A stretch of 64,000 nucleotides of DNA from Lasioglossum baleicum (lineage: Eukaryota > Arthropoda > Insecta > Hymenoptera > Halictidae), in the NCBI RefSeq assembly GCF_051020765.1, contig NW_027469184.1, forward strand, positions 310,001 through 374,000, read 5' to 3'. Position numbers and translations under genes: made by a program. This document shows, in pieces, positions 1 through 13,511 of the stretch (position 1 is the first letter of the stretch; every line of letters begins with the position of its first letter). A model generated the notes under the pieces. That model searched no databases. It saw only the letters and a program-made list of their open reading frames with translations, and was not told the DNA's origin.

Positions 1-57
1 CCATAACGCATAACGCAAAGCCGATAACGCATAACGCATTACGCATAACCCATGACG
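1..57 (+). repeat. Block A, truncated by window edge
   Basis: The window opens inside an A block. Visible landmarks are caaagcc at 16, gataacg at 23, cattacg at 37, cataacc at 44 and catgacg at 51-57, in the order seen in every full A block. The 5' part (cttaacg, cataatc) lies outside the window. Confidence 0.9.
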
Positions 58-568
58 CATAACGCATAACGCATAACGCATAACGCATAACGCATAACGC
101 ATAACGCATAACGCATAACGCATAACGCATAACGCATAACGCATAACGCATAACGCATAACGCATAACGCATAACGCATAACGCATAACGCATAACGCAT
201 AACGCATAACGCATAACGCATAACGCATAACGCATAACGCATAACGCATAACGCATAACGCATAACGCATAACGCATAACGCATAACGCATAACGCATAA
301 CGCATAACGCATAACGCATAACGCATAACGCATAACGCATAACGCATAACGCATAACGCATAACGCATAACGCATAACGCATAACGCATAACGCATAACG
401 CATTACGCATAACCCATGACGTATAACGCATAACGCATAACGCATAACGCATAACGCATAACGCATAACGCATAACGCATAACGCATAACGCATAACGCA
501 TAACGCATAACGCATAACGCATAACGCATAACGCATAACGCATAACGCATAACGCATAACGCATAACG

Positions 569-736
569 CATGACGCATAACCCATAACGCATAACGCATA
601 ACGCAAAACTCATAACGCATAACGCATAACGCATAATGCATAACGCATAATCCATAACGGATAACGCATAATCCATAACGCCTGAAGCATAACGCTAAGC
701 CGATAACGCATAACGCATAACGCATAACCCATGACG
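569..736 (+). repeat. Block B, 24-unit landmark (first copy)
   Basis: B is a 168-bp, 24-unit block. Diagnostic heptamers by unit: catgacg (1), cataacc (2), caaaact (6), cataatg (10), cataatc (12), gataacg (14), cataatc (15), cctgaag (17, here at 681), ctaagcc (19), gataacg (20), cataacc (23), catgacg (24). I find cctgaag at 681, 4806, 10416, 22018, 24660, 29535, 33479, 34893, 35579, 41979, 48233, 48807, 48863, 52492, 53066, 53591, 55181, 55937, 57668, 58200, 58417, 58676, 60448, 60854, 62003, 62773 and 63179. Copies after 48 kb often lack the first 8 to 12 units. B shares its xaatc/gataacg and xaagcc/gataacg pairs with block A, so the two probably share an ancestor. All units stay in 7-bp phase. 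Confidence 0.92.
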
Positions 737-1703
737 CATAACGCATAACGCATAACGCATAACGCATAACGCATAACGCATAACGCATAACGCATAACGC
801 ATAACGCATAACGCATAACGCATAACGCATAACGCATAACGCATAACGCATAACGCATAACGCATAACGCATAACGCATAACGCATAACGCATAACGCAT
901 AACGCATAACGCATAACGCATAACGCATAACGCATAACGCATAACGCATAACGCATAACGCATAACGCATAACGCATAACGCATAACGCATAACGCATAA
1001 CGCATAACGCATTACGCATAACCCATGACGTATAACGCATAACGCATAACGCATAACGCATAACGCATAACGCATAACGCATAACGCATAACGCATAACG
1101 CATAACGCATAACGCATAACGCATAACGCATAACGCATAACGCATAACGCATAACGCATAACGCATAACGCATAACGCATAACGCATAACGCATAACGCA
1201 TAACGCATAACGCATAACGCATAACGCATAACGCATAACGCATTACGCATAACGCATAACGCATAACGCATAACGCATAACGCATAACGCATAACGCATA
1301 ACGCATAACGCATAACGCATAACGCATTACGCATAACGCTTAACGCATAATCCATAACGGATAACGCATAACCCATAACGCATAACGCAAAGCCGATAAC
1401 GCATAACGCATTACGCATAACCCATGACGCATAACGCATAACGCATAACGCATAACGCATAACGCATAACGCATAACGCATAACGCATAACGCATAACGC
1501 ATAACGCATAACGCATAACGCATAACGCATAACGCATAACGCATAACGCATAACGCATAACGCATAACGCATAACGCATAACGCATAACGCATAACGCAT
1601 AACGCATAACGCATAACGCATAACGCATAACGCATAACGCATAACGCATAACGCATAACGCATAACGCATAACGCATAACGCATAACGCATAACGCATAA
1701 CGC

Positions 1704-1752
1704 ACAACGCATAACGCATAACGCATAACGCATAACACATAACGACATAACG
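1704..1752 (+). repeat. Block C with the recurrent +1 insertion (first copy)
   Basis: C is cacaacg, two canonical units, cataaca, one canonical unit, then a single extra A, after which the array resumes one base out of phase. The extra A lies at 1745, 3279, 5646, 6403, 9407, 11382, 12125, 16004, 19245, 20575, 22606, 22782, 23973, 25255, 26369, 27805, 29864, 30327, 31763, 36118, 37491, 46697, 47384, 47812, 49766, 50719, 52036, 54319, 56637, 57198, 59446 and 61722 (32 sites). Copies at 20575, 46697, 54319 and 56637 have a canonical unit in place of cataaca. 61722 has cataacc and 23973 has cagaaca. Copies at 5604 and 11340 carry a doubled cacaacg. A tataacg commonly follows 20 to 30 units later. 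Confidence 0.93.
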
Positions 1753-2011
1753 CATAACGCATAACGCATAACGCATAACGCATAACGCATAACGCATAAC
1801 GCATAACGCATAACGCATAACGCATAACGCATAACGCATAACGCATAACGCATAACGCATAACGCATAACGCAAAACGCATAACGCATAACGCATAACGC
1901 ATAACGCATAACGCATAACGCATAACGCATAACGCATAACGCATAACGCATAACGCATAACGCATAACGCATAACGCATAACGCATAACGCATAACGCAT
2001 AACGCATAACG

Positions 2012-2018
2012 CATGTCG
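2012..2018 (+). repeat. Landmark F (catgtcg), first of 18
   Basis: catgtcg occurs at 2012, 5927, 8210, 8952, 11656, 13953, 14744, 15535, 17992, 18748, 23483, 25872, 40712, 42973, 43841, 45801, 50061 and 51000. Most copies before 26 kb are followed three units later by caaaacg and then catgacg. Copies at 8210, 13953 and 14744, and all six between 40 and 51 kb, have a canonical unit instead of caaaacg. That splits F into two subfamilies. Confidence 0.9.
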
Positions 2019-2872
2019 CATAACGCATAACGCAAAACGCATGACGCATAACGCATAACGCATAACGTATAACGCATGACGCATAACGCAAAGCCGATAA
2101 CGCATAACGCACAACGCATAACGCATAACGCATAACGCATAACGCATAACGCATAACGCATAACGCATGACGCATAACGCATAACGCATGACGCATAACG
2201 CATAACGCATAACGCATTACGCATAACGCATAACGCATAACGCATGACGCATAACGCAAAGCCGATAACGCATAACGCATAACGCATAACGCATAACGCA
2301 TAACGCATAACGCATAACGCATAACGCATAACGCATAACGCATAACGCATAACGCATAACGCATAACGCATAACGCATAACGCATAACGCATAACGCATA
2401 ACGCATAACGCATAACGCATAACGCATAACGCACAACGCATAACGCATAACGCATAACGCTTAACGCATAATCCATAACGGATAACGCATAACCCATAAC
2501 GCATAACGCAAAGCCGATAACGCATAACGCATTACGCATAACGCATAACGTATAACGCATAACGCATAACGCATAACGCATAACGCATAACGCATAACGC
2601 ATAACGCATAACGCATTACGCATAACGCTTAACGCATAATCCATAACGGATAACGCATAACCCATAACGCATAACGCAAAGCCGATAACGCATAACGCAT
2701 TACGCATAACCCATGACGCATAACGCATAACGCATAACGCATAACGCATAACGCATAACGCATAACGCATAACGCATAACGCATAACGCATAACGCATAA
2801 CGCATAACGCATGACGCATAACGCATAACGCATAACGCATAACGCATAACGCATAACGCATAACGCATAACG

Positions 2873-2943
2873 CATATCGCATAACGCATAACGCATATCG
2901 CATAACGCATAACGCATAACGCATGACGCATAACGCAAAGCCG
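2873..2943 (+). repeat. Landmark D (paired catatcg), first of 15
   Basis: Two catatcg units lie exactly 21 bp apart, followed by canonical units, catgacg and caaagcc/gataacg. Pair starts are 2873, 3987, 7076, 12770, 16873, 19952, 25396, 39690, 40978, 43232, 44093, 44492, 46060, 50313 and 51224. Single catatcg units occur at 26804, 39109, 41076 and 41699 and in the duplicate of 26804 near 30755. No D pair occurs between 25.4 and 39.7 kb, or after 51.3 kb. Confidence 0.9.
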
Positions 2944-4693
2944 ATAACGCATAACGCATAACGCATAACGCATAACGCATAACGCATAACGCATAACGCA
3001 TAACGCATAACGCATAACGCATAACGCATGACGCATAACGCATAACGCATAACGCATTACGCATAACGCATAACGCATGACGCATAACGCAAAGCCGATA
3101 ACGCATAACGCATAACGTATAACGCATAACGCATAACGCATAACGCATAACGCATAACGCATAACGCATAACGCATAACGCATAACGCATAACGCATAAC
3201 GCATAACGCATAACGCATAACGCATAACGCATAACGCATAACGCACAACGCATAACGCATAACGCATAACACATAACGACATAACGCATAACGCATAACG
3301 CATAACGCATAACGCATAACGCATAACGCATAACGCATAACGCATAACGCATAACGCATAACGCATAACGCATAACGCATAACGCATAACGCATAACGCA
3401 TAACGCATAACGCATAACGCATAACGCATAACGCATAACGCATAACGCATAACGCATAACGCATAACGCATAACGCATAACGCATAACGTATAACGCATA
3501 ACGCATAACGCATAACGCATAACGCATAACGCATAACGCATAACGCATAACGCATTACGCATAACGCTTAACGCATAATCCATAACGGATAACGCATAAC
3601 CCATAACGCATAACGCAAAGCCGATAACGCATAACGCATTACGCATAACGCATAACGTATAACGCATAACGCATAACGCATAACGCATAACGCATAACGC
3701 ATAACGCATAACGCATAACGCATTACGCATAACGCTTAACGCATAATCCATAACGGATAACGCATAACCCATAACGCATAACGCAAAGCCGATAACGCAT
3801 AACGCATTACGCATAACCCATGACGCATAACGCATAACGCATAACGCATAACGCATAACGCATAACGCATAACGCATAACGCATAACGCATAACGCATAA
3901 CGCATAACGCATAACGCATAACGCATGACGCATAACGCATAACGCATAACGCATAACGCATAACGCATAACGCATAACGCATAACGCATATCGCATAACG
4001 CATAACGCATATCGCATAACGCATAACGCATAACGCATGACGCATAACGCAAAGCCGATAACGCATAACGCATAACGCATAACGCATAACGCATAACGCA
4101 TAACGCATAACGCATAACGCATGACGCATAACGCATAACGCATAACGCATTACGCATAACGCATAACGCATGACGCATAACGCAAAGCCGATAACGCATA
4201 ACGCATAACGTATAACGCATAACGCATAACGCATAACGCATAACGCATAACGCATAACGCATAACGCATAACGCATAACGCATAACGCATAACGCAAAAC
4301 GCATAACGCATAACGCATAACGCATAACGCATAACGCATAACGCATAACGCATAACGCATAACGCATAACGCATAACGCATAACGCATAACGCATAACGC
4401 ATAACGCATAACGCATAACGCATAACGCATAACGCATAACGCATAACGCATAACGCATAACGCATAACGCATAACGCATAACGCATAACGCATAACGCAT
4501 AACGCATAACGCATAACGCATTACGCATAACCCATGACGTATAACGCATAACGCATAACGCATAACGCATAACGCATAACGCATAACGCATAACGCATAA
4601 CGCATAACGCATAACGCATAACGCATAACGCATAACGCATAACGCATAACGCATAACGCATAACGCATAACGCATAACGCATAACGCATAACG

Positions 4694-7600
4694 CATGACG
4701 CATAACCCATAACGCATAACGCATAACGCAAAACTCATAACGCATAACGCATAACGCATAATGCATAACGCATAATCCATAACGGATAACGCATAATCCA
4801 TAACGCCTGAAGCATAACGCTAAGCCGATAACGCATAACGCATAACGCATAACCCATGACGCATAACGCATAACGCATAACGCATAACGCATAACGCATA
4901 ACGCATAACGCATAACGCATAACGCATAACGCATAACGCATAACGCATAACGCATAACGCATAACGCATAACGCATAACGCATAACGCATAACGCATAAC
5001 GCATAACGCATAACGCATAACGCATAACGCATAACGCATAACGCATAACGCATAACGCATAACGCATAACGCATAACGCATAACGCATAACGCATAACGC
5101 ATAACGCATAACGCATAACGCATAACGCATAACGCATAACGCATAACGCATTACGCATAACGCATAACGCATAACGCATAACGCATAACGCATAACGCAT
5201 AACGCATAACGCATAACGCATAACGCATAACGCATAACGCATTACGCATAACGCTTAACGCATAATCCATAACGGATAACGCATAACCCATAACGCATAA
5301 CGCAAAGCCGATAACGCATAACGCATTACGCATAACCCATGACGCATAACGCATAACGCATAACGCATAACGCATAACGCATAACGCATAACGCATAACG
5401 CATAACGCATAACGCATAACGCATAACGCATAACGCATAACGCATAACGCATAACGCATAACGCATAACGCATAACGCATAACGCATAACGCATAACGCA
5501 TAACGCATAACGCATAACGCATAACGCATAACGCATAACGCATAACGCATAACGCATAACGCATAACGCATAACGCATAACGCATAACGCATAACGCATA
5601 ACGCACAACGCACAACGCATAACGCATAACGCATAACACATAACGACATAACGCATAACGCATAACGCATAACGCATAACGCATAACGCATAACGCATAA
5701 CGCATAACGCATAACGCATAACGCATAACGCATAACGCATAACGCATAACGCATAACGCATAACGCAAAACGCATAACGCATAACGCATAACGCATAACG
5801 CATAACGCATAACGCATAACGCATAACGCATAACGCATAACGCATAACGCATAACGCATAACGCATAACGCATAACGCATAACGCATAACGCATAACGCA
5901 TAACGCATAACGCATAACGCATAACGCATGTCGCATAACGCATAACGCAAAACGCATGACGCATAACGCATAACGCATAACGTATAACGCATGACGCATA
6001 ACGCAAAGCCGATAACGCATAACGCATAACGCATAACGCATAACGCATAACGCATAACGCATAACGCATAACGCATGACGCATAACGCATAACGCATGAC
6101 GCATAACGCATAACGCATAACGCATTACGCATAACGCATAACGCATAACGCATGACGCATAACGCAAAGCCGATAACGCATAACGCATAACGCATAACGC
6201 ATAACGCATAACGCATAACGCATAACGCATAACGCATAACGCATAACGCATAACGCATAACGCATAACGCATAACGCATAACGCATAACGCATAACGCAT
6301 AACGCATAACGCATAACGCATAACGCATAACGCATAACGCATAACGCATAACGCATAACGCATAACGCACAACGCATAACGCATAACGCATAACACATAA
6401 CGACATAACGCATAACGCATAACGCATAACGCATAACGCATAACGCATAACGCATAACGCATAACGCATAACGCATAACGCATAACGCATAACGCATAAC
6501 GCATAACGCATAACGCATAACGCATAACGCATAACGCATAACGCATAACGCATAACGCATAACGTATAACGCATAACGCATAACGCATAACGCATAACGC
6601 ATAACGCATAACGCATAACGCATAACGCATTACGCATAACGCTTAACGCATAATCCATAACGGATAACGCATAACCCATAACGCATAACGCAAAGCCGAT
6701 AACGCATAACGCATTACGCATAACGCATAACGTATAACGCATAACGCATAACGCATAACGCATAACGCATAACGCATAACGCATAACGCATAACGCATTA
6801 CGCATAACGCTTAACGCATAATCCATAACGGATAACGCATAACCCATAACGCATAACGCAAAGCCGATAACGCATAACGCATTACGCATAACCCATGACG
6901 CATAACGCATAACGCATAACGCATAACGCATAACGCATAACGCATAACGCATAACGCATAACGCATAACGCATAACGCATAACGCATAACGCATAACGCA
7001 TAACGCATAACGCATGACGCATAACGCATAACGCATAACGCATAACGCATAACGCATAACGCATAACGCATAACGCATATCGCATAACGCATAACGCATA
7101 TCGCATAACGCATAACGCATAACGCATGACGCATAACGCAAAGCCGATAACGCATAACGCATAACGCATAACGCATAACGCATAACGCATAACGCATAAC
7201 GCATAACGCATAACGCATGACGCATAACGCATAACGCATAACGCATTACGCATAACGCATAACGCATGACGCATAACGCAAAGCCGATAACGCATAACGC
7301 ATAACGTATAACGCATAACGCATAACGCATAACGCATAACGCATAACGCATAACGCATAACGCATAACGCATAACGCATAACGCATAACGCAAAACGCAT
7401 AACGCATAACGCATAACGCATAACGCATAACGCATAACGCATAACGCATAACGCATAACGCATAACGCATAACGCATAACGCATAACGCATAACGCATAA
7501 CGCATAACGCATAACGCATAACGCATAACGCATAACGCATAACGCATAACGCATAACGCATAACGCATAACGCATAACGCATAACGCATAACGCATTACG

Positions 7601-10303
7601 CATAACCCATGACGTATAACGCATAACGCATAACGCATAACGCATAACGCATAACGCATAACGCATAACGCATAACGCATAACGCATAACGCATAACGCA
7701 TAACGCATAACGCATAACGCATAACGCATAACGCATAACGCATAACGCATAACGCATAACGCATAACGCAGAACGCATAACGCATACCGCATAACGCATA
7801 ACGCATAACGCATAACGCATAACGCATAACGCATAACGCATAACGCATAACGCATAACGCATAACGCATTACGCATAACCCATGACGTATAACGCATAAC
7901 GCATAACGCATAACGCATAACGCATAACGCATAACGCATAACGCATAACGCATAACGCATAACGCATAACGCATAACGCATAACGCATAACGCATAACGC
8001 ATAACGCATAACGCATAACGCAGAACGCATAACGCATACCGCATAACGCATAACGCATAACGCATAACGCATAACGCATAACGCATAACGCATAACGCAT
8101 AACGCATAACGCATAACGCATAACGCATAACGCATAACGCATAACGCATAACGCATAACGCATAACGCATAACGCATAACGCATAACGCATAACGCATAA
8201 CGCATAACGCATGTCGCATAACGCATAACGCATAACGCATAACGCATAACGTATAACGCATGACGCATAACGCAAAGCCGATAACGCATAACGCATAACG
8301 CATAACGCATAACGCATAACGCATAACGCATAACGCATAACGCATAACGCATTACGCATAACCCATGACGTATAACGCATAACGCATAACGCATAACGCA
8401 TAACGCATAACGCATAACGCATAACGCATAACGCATAACGCATAACGCATAACGCATAACGCATAACGCATAACGCATAACGCATAACGCATAACGCATA
8501 ACGCATAACGCATAACGCATAACGCATAACGCATAACGCAGAACGCATAACGCATACCGCATAACGCATAACGCATAACGCATAACGCATAACGCATAAC
8601 GCATAACGCATAACGCATAACGCATAACGCATTACGCATAACCCATGACGTATAACCATTAACGCATAACGCATAACGCATAACGCATAACGCATAACGC
8701 ATAACGCATAACGCATAACGCATAACGCATAACGCATAACGCATAACGCATAACGCATAACGCATAACGCATAACGCATAACGCATAACGCATAACGCAG
8801 AACGCATAACGCATACCGCATAACGCATAACGCATAACGCATAACGCATAACGCATAACGCATAACGCATGACGCATAACGCATAACGCATAACGCATAA
8901 CGCATAACGCATAACGCATAACGCATAACGCATAACGCATAACGCATAACGCATGTCGCATAACGCATAACGCAAAACGCATGACGCATAACGCATAACG
9001 CATAACGTATAACGCATGACGCATAACGCAAAGCCGATAACGCATAACGCATAACGCATAACGCATAACGCATAACGCATAACGCATAACGCATAACGCA
9101 TGACGCATAACGCATAACGCATGACGCATAACGCATAACGCATAACGCATTACGCATAACGCATAACGCATAACGCATGACGCATAACGCAAAGCCGATA
9201 ACGCATAACGCATAACGCATAACGCATAACGCATAACGCATAACGCATAACGCATAACGCATAACGCATAACGCATAACGCATAACGCATAACGCATAAC
9301 GCATAACGCATAACGCATAACGCATAACGCATAACGCATAACGCATAACGCATAACGCATAACGCATAACGCACAACGCATAACGCATAACGCATAACAC
9401 ATAACGACATAACGCATAACGCATAACGCATAACGCATAACGCATAACGCATAACGCATAACGCATAACGCATAACGCATAACGCATAACGCATAACGCA
9501 TAACGCATAACGCATAACGCATAACGCATAACGCATAACGCATAACGCATAACGCATAACGCATAACGCATAACGCATAACGCATAACGTATAACGCATA
9601 ACGCATAACGCATAACGCATAACGCATAACGCATAACGCATAACGCATAACGCATAACGCATTACGCATAACGCTTAACGCATAATCCATAACGGATAAC
9701 GCATAACCCATAACGCATAACGCAAAGCCGATAACGCATAACGCATTACGCATAACGCATAACGTATAACGCATAACGCATAACGCATAACGCATAACGC
9801 ATAACGCATAACGCATAACGCATAACGCATAACGCATAACGCATAACGCATAACGCATAACGCATAACGCATAACGCATAACGCATAACGCATAACGCAT
9901 AACGCATAACGCATAACGCATAACGCATAACGCATAACGCATAACGCATAACGCATAACGCATAACGCATAACGCATAACGCATAACGCATAACGCATAA
10001 CGCATAACGCATAACGCATAACGCATAACGCATAACGCATAACGCATAACGCATAACGCATAACGCATAACGCATAACGCATAACGTATAACGCATAACG
10101 CATAACGCATAACGCATAACGCATAACGCATAACGCATAACGCATAACGCATAACGCATTACGCATAACGCTTAACGCATAATCCATAACGGATAACGCA
10201 TAACCCATAACGCATAACGCAAAGCCGATAACGCATAACGCATTACGCATAACGCATAACGCATAACGCATAACGCATAACGCATAACGCATAACGCATA
10301 ACG
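4694..10303. repeat. Higher-order domain 2 (second B superunit)
   Basis: Order: B (4694-4861), A (5254), C with doubled cacaacg (5604, extra A 5646), F (5927), C (6403), A1 (6642), A2 (6810), D (7076/7097), caaaacg near 7391, then two E-E-F cassettes (7769/8021/8210 and 8539/8798/8952), C (9407), A1 (9674) and a truncated A (10171). An atypical pair of heptamers, tataacc then attaacg, lies at about 8651-8664 without changing the phase. Domain 3 repeats this order up to A1. The stretches between landmarks hold only canonical units. Confidence 0.75.
7769..8958 (+). repeat. E-E-F cassette, two tandem copies
   Basis: E is cagaacg, one canonical unit, then cataccg. E starts are 7769, 8021, 8539, 8798, 13512, 13757, 14296, 14555, 15115, 15388, 21661, 24345, 29206, 33150, 34459, 34550 and 35243. 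Here two E landmarks and one F form a cassette: 7769/8021/8210 and 8539/8798/8952, a period of about 770 bp. Each cassette is bounded by cattacg, cataacc, catgacg and tataacg mini-blocks. The second F is followed by caaaacg and the first is not, so the two copies can be told apart. Confidence 0.85.
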
Positions 10304-12349
10304 CATGACGCATAACCCATAACGCATAACGCATAACGCAAAACTCATAACGCATAACGCATAACGCATAATGCATAACGCATAATCCATAACGGATAAC
10401 GCATAATCCATAACGCCTGAAGCATAACGCTAAGCCGATAACGCATAACGCATAACGCATAACCCATGACGCATAACGCATAACGCATAACGCATAACGC
10501 ATAACGCATAACGCATAACGCATAACGCATAACGCATAACGCATAACGCATAACGCATAACGCATAACGCATAACGCATAACGCATAACGCATAACGCAT
10601 AACGCATAACGCATAACGCATAACGCATAACGCATAACGCATAACGCATAACGCATAACGCATAACGCATAACGCATAACGCATAACGCATAACGCATAA
10701 CGCATAACGCATAACGCATAACGCATAACGCATAACGCATAACGCATAACGCATAACGCATAACGCATAACGCATAACGCATAACGCATAACGCATAACG
10801 CATAACGCATAACGCATAACGCATTACGCATAACGCATAACGCATAACGCATAACGCATAACGCATAACGCATAACGCATAACGCATAACGCATAACGCA
10901 TAACGCATAACGCATTACGCATAACGCTTAACGCATAATCCATAACGGATAACGCATAACCCATAACGCATAACGCAAAGCCGATAACGCATAACGCATT
11001 ACGCATAACCCATGACGCATAACGCATAACGCATAACGCATAACGCATAACGCATAACGCATAACGCATAACGCATAACGCATAACGCATAACGCATAAC
11101 GCATAACGCATAACGCATAACGCATAACGCATAACGCATAACGCATAACGCATAACGCATAACGCATAACGCATAACGCATAACGCATAACGCATAACGC
11201 ATAACGCATAACGCATAACGCATAACGCATAACGCATAACGCATAACGCATAACGCATAACGCATAACGCATAACGCATAACGCATAACGCATAACGCAT
11301 AACGCATAACGCATAACGCATAACGCATAACGCATAACGCACAACGCACAACGCATAACGCATAACGCATAACACATAACGACATAACGCATAACGCATA
11401 ACGCATAACGCATAACGCATAACGCATAACGCATAACGCATAACGCATAACGCATAACGCATAACGCATAACGCATAACGCATAACGCATAACGCATAAC
11501 GCAAAACGCATAACGCATAACGCATAACGCATAACGCATAACGCATAACGCATAACGCATAACGCATAACGCATAACGCATAACGCATAACGCATAACGC
11601 ATAACGCATAACGCATAACGCATAACGCATAACGCATAACGCATAACGCATAACGCATGTCGCATAACGCATAACGCAAAACGCATGACGCATAACGCAT
11701 AACGCATAACGTATAACGCATGACGCATAACGCAAAGCCGATAACGCATAACGCATAACGCATAACGCATAACGCATAACGCATAACGCATAACGCATAA
11801 CGCATGACGCATAACGCATAACGCATGACGCATAACGCATAACGCATAACGCATTACGCATAACGCATAACGCATAACGCATGACGCATAACGCAAAGCC
11901 GATAACGCATAACGCATAACGCATAACGCATAACGCATAACGCATAACGCATAACGCATAACGCATAACGCATAACGCATAACGCATAACGCATAACGCA
12001 TAACGCATAACGCATAACGCATAACGCATAACGCATAACGCATAACGCATAACGCATAACGCATAACGCATAACGCATAACGCATAACGCACAACGCATA
12101 ACGCATAACGCATAACACATAACGACATAACGCATAACGCATAACGCATAACGCATAACGCATAACGCATAACGCATAACGCATAACGCATAACGCATAA
12201 CGCATAACGCATAACGCATAACGCATAACGCATAACGCATAACGCATAACGCATAACGCATAACGCATAACGCATAACGCATAACGTATAACGCATAACG
12301 CATAACGCATAACGCATAACGCATAACGCATAACGCATAACGCATAACG

Positions 12350-12622
12350 CATTACGCATAACGCTTAACGCATAATCCATAACGGATAACGCATAACCCA
12401 TAACGCATAACGCAAAGCCGATAACGCATAACGCATTACGCATAACGCATAACGTATAACGCATAACGCATAACGCATAACGCATAACGCATAACGCATA
12501 ACGCATAACGCATAACGCATTACGCATAACGCTTAACGCATAATCCATAACGGATAACGCATAACCCATAACGCATAACGCAAAGCCGATAACGCATAAC
12601 GCATTACGCATAACCCATGACG
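12350..12622 (+). repeat. A1-A2 pair, type example of block A
   Basis: A2 (12518-12622) is 15 units, 105 bp: cattacg (unit 1), cttaacg (3), cataatc (4), gataacg (6), cataacc (7), caaagcc (10), gataacg (11), cattacg (13), cataacc (14), catgacg (15). A1 (12350-12461) is the same through the second cattacg, then ends in two canonical units and tataacg. A1 and A2 are spaced 168-182 bp between cttaacg units. Pairs by cttaacg position: 2460/2628, 3567/3735, 6642/6810, 12364/12532, 16250/16425, 19505/19673, 23070/23252 and 39291/39473. About 70 A-family blocks occur in the window, including the truncated and deleted alleles listed separately. Confidence 0.9.
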
Positions 12623-13511
12623 CATAACGCATAACGCATAACGCATAACGCATAACGCATAACGCATAACGCATAACGCATAACGCATAACGCATAACGC
12701 ATAACGCATGACGCATAACGCATAACGCATAACGCATAACGCATAACGCATAACGCATAACGCATAACGCATATCGCATAACGCATAACGCATATCGCAT
12801 AACGCATAACGCATAACGCATGACGCATAACGCAAAGCCGATAACGCATAACGCATAACGCATAACGCATAACGCATAACGCATAACGCATAACGCATAA
12901 CGCATAACGCATGACGCATAACGCATAACGCATAACGCATTACGCATAACGCATAACGCATGACGCATAACGCAAAGCCGATAACGCATAACGCATAACG
13001 TATAACGCATAACGCATAACGCATAACGCATAACGCATAACGCATAACGCATAACGCATAACGCATAACGCATAACGCATAACGCATAACGCAAAACGCA
13101 TAACGCATAACGCATAACGCATAACGCATAACGCATAACGCATAACGCATAACGCATAACGCATAACGCATAACGCATAACGCATAACGCATAACGCATA
13201 ACGCATAACGCATAACGCATAACGCATAACGCATAACGCATAACGCATAACGCATAACGCATAACGCATAACGCATAACGCATAACGCATAACGCATAAC
13301 GCATAACGCATAACGCATTACGCATAACCCATGACGTATAACGCATAACGCATAACGCATAACGCATAACGCATAACGCATAACGCATAACGCATAACGC
13401 ATAACGCATAACGCATAACGCATAACGCATAACGCATAACGCATAACGCATAACGCATAACGCATAACGCATAACGCATAACGCATAACGCATAACGCAT
13501 AACGCATAACG

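Larger units (their letters stand above)
1..4693. repeat. Higher-order domain 1 (first B superunit)
   Basis: Landmark order: A remnant (1-57), a cattacg/catgacg/tataacg mini-block at 401, B (569-736), the same mini-block near 1009, A at cttaacg 1339, C (extra A at 1745), F at 2012, the A1-A2 pair (2460, 2628), D (2873/2894), C (3279), a second A1-A2 pair (3567, 3735), D (3987/4008), a lone caaaacg near 4294, then the next B at 4694. Between landmarks are pure canonical runs of a few to several tens of units. The doubled A1-A2-D section (2460-2900 and 3567-4010) is an internal duplication of about 1.1 kb. There are no genes. Confidence 0.75.

Noticed and set aside
4694..4861. Block B as an insertion sequence or foreign insert
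   Set aside because: All 24 units stay in heptamer phase and differ from the canonical unit by a few substitutions. There are no terminal inverted repeats, target-site duplications or coding sequence.
8651..8664. Apparent frame-breaking indel at tataacc/attaacg
   Set aside because: The two heptamers together are 14 bp, and E and A landmarks on both sides are in phase 6 until the C insertion at 9407, so no length change occurred.
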